Part shown: positions 60,943 through 64,000 of the stretch, in pieces
Numbering within the stretch: position 1 is the stretch's first letter
Layout of the letters: each line of letters starts with the position of its first letter
Assembly (NCBI RefSeq): GCF_021266465.1
Contig: NZ_CP089848.1
Coordinates: 2,852,001-2,916,000 of the forward strand
Direction: 5' to 3'
DNA from: Paralcaligenes sp. KSB-10
GTDB taxonomy: Bacteria; Pseudomonadota; Gammaproteobacteria; Burkholderiales; Burkholderiaceae_B
Length of the DNA stretch: 64,000 bases
The notes under the pieces: model-generated
Database searches by the model: none
Told to the model about the DNA's origin: nothing
What the model saw: the letters and a program-made list of their open reading frames with translations, nothing else
Program-made: the position numbers and the translations under genes

Positions 60943-61956
60943 ATGAGACAAACCAAACCTCAAAATCCCCAAAGACGCCGCTTGCTTGTGGCCAGCGCGG
61001 CGGCTGCCGCGTCCGGTGCCGCCGGGCTGCTGTTGCCCAGCGCCGCTCGCGCCGCCGGGTACCCGAATCATCCCATCACCTTTATCTGCCCATGGCCTCC
61101 GGGAGGCACGGGAGACCAATCCATGCGGGCGCTCTGTCAGGTGGCCTCGCAAGCCCTCAAGCAACCGATCATCGTGGAAAACCGGTCAGGCGCCTCGGGC
61201 ATGATAGGCACCAAAACGCTCGCGATGGCAAAGCCCGATGGCTACACCATTGGGCAGATTCCCATTTCAGTCACGCGTTTCTCGCAACTGGGCACCCTGC
61301 ATCTCGACCCCCGCAAGGATCTTACTTATATCGCTCGCACCTCGGGCCAGACATTCGGCATTGCCGCGCTGAGCAGCTCCCCATTCCAATCGCTCAAGGA
61401 TATGGTGGCCTACGCCAAGGCAAATCCCGGAAAGCTGACCTATGGGCACTCCGGTATCGGCGGCGCCACGCACGTAGGCATGGAAGAGTTCTCGCAGATA
61501 GCCGGCATCAAGCTCACTCCCATTTCCTACAAAGGCGGCGCCGCCGCGCTTCAGGACGTGCTTGGCGGACGCGTTGACTTGCTTGCCGACTCAAGCTCCT
61601 GGGCGCCTTATGTCGAAAGCGGAAAGCTGCGTCTTCTGGCCACCTGGGGCTCGGAACGCACACCGCGTTTCAAAAATGCCCCGACACTCAAGGAATTGGG
61701 CTACGACATGGTCGTCGAGGCTCCAAACGGCGTGGGTGCGCCCAAGGGGCTCGATCCGGCCGTGGAAAAGACGCTGCGCGACGCATTTCGAGTTGCCGTC
61801 AACAGCGATGAATTCAAGCGTGTGACCGGCAACATCGATGCCCCGGTCATGTACCTGGATGGGCCCGAGTATCTGCAATATGTCAAACAGGTCTACACCC
61901 AGGAAACCGAGCTGATCAAGAACTTGAAGCTCAAAGAATTGATGCAAATTGCCTGA
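60943..61956 (+). CDS. Bug-family substrate-binding protein with a Tat-like signal
   Basis: 337 residues from ATG 60943 (AGGAAG upstream). The signal peptide has a twin arginine before the hydrophobic core (NPQRRRLLVASAAAAASG; cleavage near ARA/AG), unlike the Sec signals of the other four Bug proteins here. Hallmarks: FICPWPPGGTGDQSMRALCQV, VENRSGASGMIGTKTLAMAKPDGYT. It opens an operon with a UxaA/GarD-like dehydratase and an aldolase, so its ligand is probably a hydroxylated sugar acid. Confidence 0.92.
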   Translation: MRQTKPQNPQRRRLLVASAAAAASGAAGLLLPSAARAAGYPNHPITFICPWPPGGTGDQSMRALCQVASQALKQPIIVENRSGASGMIGTKTLAMAKPDGYTIGQIPISVTRFSQLGTLHLDPRKDLTYIARTSGQTFGIAALSSSPFQSLKDMVAYAKANPGKLTYGHSGIGGATHVGMEEFSQIAGIKLTPISYKGGAAALQDVLGGRVDLLADSSSWAPYVESGKLRLLATWGSERTPRFKNAPTLKELGYDMVVEAPNGVGAPKGLDPAVEKTLRDAFRVAVNSDEFKRVTGNIDAPVMYLDGPEYLQYVKQVYTQETELIKNLKLKELMQIA

Positions 61957-61963
61957 ACCCGCG

Positions 61964-63487
61964 ATGAACGCCTCTCCGCTGATCCGGCTGCACCCCAACG
62001 ACAACGTTCTGCTTGCCAAGTCCCCGCTGTCGCTTGGACAGGAACTGCCGGAACTCGGCGTGCGCGTGCGCGCCCAGGTGCCGGCCGGACACAAGATTGC
62101 CGCCCGGCACATCGACAAAGGCGAGCAGATAAAAAAATGCAATATCGTGATCGGTATTGCCATGCGCCACATCGAGCCCGGCGACTATATGCACAGCCAC
62201 AACATCGAACTGGCGGACTATTATCGCGACCCGGGATTCTGCCGGGACGTACAAGCGGTCGACTACGTCCCCGAAGCCGCGCGGGCCACGTTCATGGGCT
62301 TCATGCGCCCGAATGGGCGCGTAGGTACACGCAACTACATAGGCATACTGTCGTCGGTCAATTGCTCGGCCACCGTCATCAAGAATATCGCCGCGCATTT
62401 CACCCCTGAACGCCTGGCGCCATACCCGAACGTGGATGGCGTTGCCGCTTTCGCACAAACCAGCGGCTGCGGCATGTCCTCGCCAAGCGAACATTTCGAC
62501 GTACTGCGCCGCACGCTCGCCGGTTATGCACGCCACCCGAATCTGGCCGGCGTTTTGATCGTGGGCCTGGGCTGCGAACGGAATCAGGTCTCGGCGCTGG
62601 TCGAGTCTCAACAGCTTGCGCCAGGCGCTCAGTTGCGCACGCTGGTCATGCAGGAAATCGGCGGCACGCGGGCCACCATCGCCGCCGGGATCCAGGCCGT
62701 CGAGGAAATGCTTCCGACGGCCAACCGCGCGGTGCGGGAAACCGTGTCCGCCAGCCATCTCAAAATAGGCCTGGAATGCGGCGGCTCCGACAGCTTTTCG
62801 AGCATCACCGCCAACCCCGCCCTGGGCGCGGCCATGGACGTGCTGGTCCGCCACGGCGGAACCGCCATTCTATCGGAGACGCCCGAAATTCACGGCGTCG
62901 AATATTTGCTCACGCGCCGCGCGGTCACGCCCGAAGTGGGGCAGAAGCTGCTTGACCGCCTCGCCTGGTGGGAGCGCTACACGGTGGGCCAGAATGCACA
63001 GTTCAACGGCGTCGTGGGGCACGGCAACCAGCAAGGCGGCCTGGCCAATATTTTTGAAAAATCACTGGGATCCGTCATGAAAAGCGGCTCCACTCCCTTG
63101 CAAGCCGTCTATGAATACGCCGAACCCATCGAAACCGCGGGTCTTGTATTCATGGATTCGCCGGGTTACGACCCGGTGGCCGCCACCGGCCAGATTGCCA
63201 GCGGCGCAAACCTGATCTGCTTTACCACCGGACGCGGCTCGATGTTCGGTTCCAAGCCCGCGCCTACCCTGAAACTTGCCACCAACACTCCCATGTTCAC
63301 TCGTCTGGAAGAAGACATGGACATCAATTGCGGCCTGGTGCTCGACGGCGTGCTGACCCTCGAACAGATGGGCCGGCACATCTTCGAACATATCTTGCGG
63401 GCCGCATCGGGCATTCCCACAAAGAGCGAAGCGCTGGGCCTTGGCGACAATGAATTCGTGCCCTGGCATCTCGGCATCGTCAGTTGA
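61964..63487 (+). CDS. UxaA/GarD-family sugar-acid dehydratase
   Basis: 507 residues; ATG 61964 lies 8 bases after the receptor stop, while a TTG at 61949 would overlap it. An N-terminal SAF domain ([22 protein letters not shown] to about 95) is followed by the UxaA core: [46 protein letters not shown] and [19 protein letters not shown]. The family dehydrates altronate, galactarate and related acids to 2-keto-3-deoxy acids using a metal. The downstream aldolase would cleave that product. The exact acid is not known. Confidence 0.9.
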   Translation: MNASPLIRLHPNDNVLLAKSPLSLGQELPELGVRVRAQVPAGHKIAARHIDKGEQIKKCNIVIGIAMRHIEPGDYMHSHNIELADYYRDPGFCRDVQAVDYVPEAARATFMGFMRPNGRVGTRNYIGILSSVNCSATVIKNIAAHFTPERLAPYPNVDGVAAFAQTSGCGMSSPSEHFDVLRRTLAGYARHPNLAGVLIVGLGCERNQVSALVESQQLAPGAQLRTLVMQEIGGTRATIAAGIQAVEEMLPTANRAVRETVSASHLKIGLECGGSDSFSSITANPALGAAMDVLVRHGGTAILSETPEIHGVEYLLTRRAVTPEVGQKLLDRLAWWERYTVGQNAQFNGVVGHGNQQGGLANIFEKSLGSVMKSGSTPLQAVYEYAEPIETAGLVFMDSPGYDPVAATGQIASGANLICFTTGRGSMFGSKPAPTLKLATNTPMFTRLEEDMDINCGLVLDGVLTLEQMGRHIFEHILRAASGIPTKSEALGLGDNEFVPWHLGIVS

Positions 63488-63563
63488 ACCGGATATCCAG
63501 GCCACGAACCCCCGCGAACCGTACGCCAACACCGCCCCAATCCTTTTATGGTGGAATATAGCC

Positions 63564-64000
63564 ATGCCCTCGCATAATCCCTTCAAAGCCGCCCTGGCTG
63601 CCCGCCGGCCCCAGATCGGCCTCTGGCTCTCCATGGCGGACCCCTACCTGGCCGAAGTCAGCGCTACCACAGGCTTCGATTGGCTGTTGATTGACGGCGA
63701 ACATGCGCCGAACGATTTACGCGCCGTCCTTGCGGCACTGCAGGCCATTGCGCCGCACCCCTCGGCCCCGGTGGTGCGCGCGGTGGCGGGTGAAACGCCG
63801 CTCATCAAGCAATTGCTGGATATCGGCGTCAAGAACCTGCTTGTCCCCATGGTGAACACCGTCGAACAGGCCCGCGGCTTGGTTGCCGCCACACGCTATC
63901 CACCTTCGGGCACGCGGGGAGTGGGCAGCGCCGTGGGCCGGGCTTCGCGTTGGAGCGCGCGCACCGACTATCTGGATATCGCCGATGACGAAATCTGCCT
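63564..64000 (+). CDS. HpcH/HpaI aldolase family protein, 3' partial
   Basis: The gene runs off the window end; 145 codons are present from ATG 63564. [45 protein letters not shown] and [38 protein letters not shown] are typical of 2-keto-3-deoxy acid aldolases (HpaI, GarL, RhmA): metal and pyruvate-enolate site around DGEHA. It is 76 bases after the dehydratase and would split its 2-keto-3-deoxy product into pyruvate plus an aldehyde. Confidence 0.92.
   Translation, partial: MPSHNPFKAALAARRPQIGLWLSMADPYLAEVSATTGFDWLLIDGEHAPNDLRAVLAALQAIAPHPSAPVVRAVAGETPLIKQLLDIGVKNLLVPMVNTVEQARGLVAATRYPPSGTRGVGSAVGRASRWSARTDYLDIADDEIC

Overview
The window is typical of a GC-rich betaproteobacterium of the family Alcaligenaceae (Bordetella/Achromobacter/Pusillimonas-like). 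The reasons are five Bug-type solute receptors scattered without TctA/TctB permeases, many LysR regulators paired with small catabolic operons, CaiB-type CoA-transferases, and a urtABCDE urea transporter. The genus cannot be fixed from sequence alone. I see no rRNA, tRNA or CRISPR array. Apart from one insertion sequence, two copies of a palindromic repeat and a few relics, this is a chain of small uptake-plus-degradation modules.

Layout. 1-6.7 kb: lactonase-like SMP-30 protein (5' truncated), two TIM-barrel amidohydrolases, three Bug receptors and an IclR regulator. 6.7-16.5 kb: a divergent regulon. AtuA and a DUF4387 partner run leftward. A TAXI-type TRAP transporter, two MaoC-like proteins, an acyl-CoA dehydrogenase, a CaiB CoA-transferase, a crotonase and a TetR regulator run rightward. 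Matching operators (AACCGAC-N6-GTCGGTT) sit upstream of both arms. 16.5-19.2 kb: a LysR/MFS pair flanked by two gene relics. 19.2-24.9 kb: urtABCDE, with a near-perfect sigma-54 promoter. 25.0-29.4 kb: copper ATPase, an Ada protein lacking three of its four zinc cysteines, and a RIO kinase.

29.6-31.75 kb holds a long palindromic repeat interrupted by an IS1111-group IS110-family element; an uninterrupted copy of the repeat lies at 40.8-41.5 kb. The non-coding end of the element contains two guide-like loops. One matches both sides of the actual insertion site. The other matches one end of the element itself exactly and the other end only partly. This is the strongest unusual signal in the window and reads as a natural bridge RNA/seekRNA with its target. 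31.75-37.4 kb: an ABC importer with a metallophosphodiesterase and a LacI regulator that has a 20-bp palindromic operator. 37.5-40.8 kb: small ORFs, a TetR regulator on a probably leaderless transcript, a DUF427 gene and an MFS pump with paired operators.

41.6-52.9 kb: two consecutive five-gene branched-chain-amino-acid-type ABC importers, the first preceded by a DUF1445 hydro-lyase-like gene and a LysR regulator, the second with a terminator between receptor and permease genes. 52.9-59.8 kb: gamma-glutamyltransferase with a Bug receptor, a ferritin-like diiron protein, LysR, AlkA glycosylase and an aldo/keto reductase. 59.8-64 kb: LysR, a Tat-exported Bug receptor, a UxaA/GarD-type dehydratase and a truncated HpcH/HpaI aldolase, which together look like a sugar-acid pathway (import, dehydration, aldol cleavage).

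Functional calls rest on recognised motifs and gene order. Substrates of most transporters cannot be read from the sequence.
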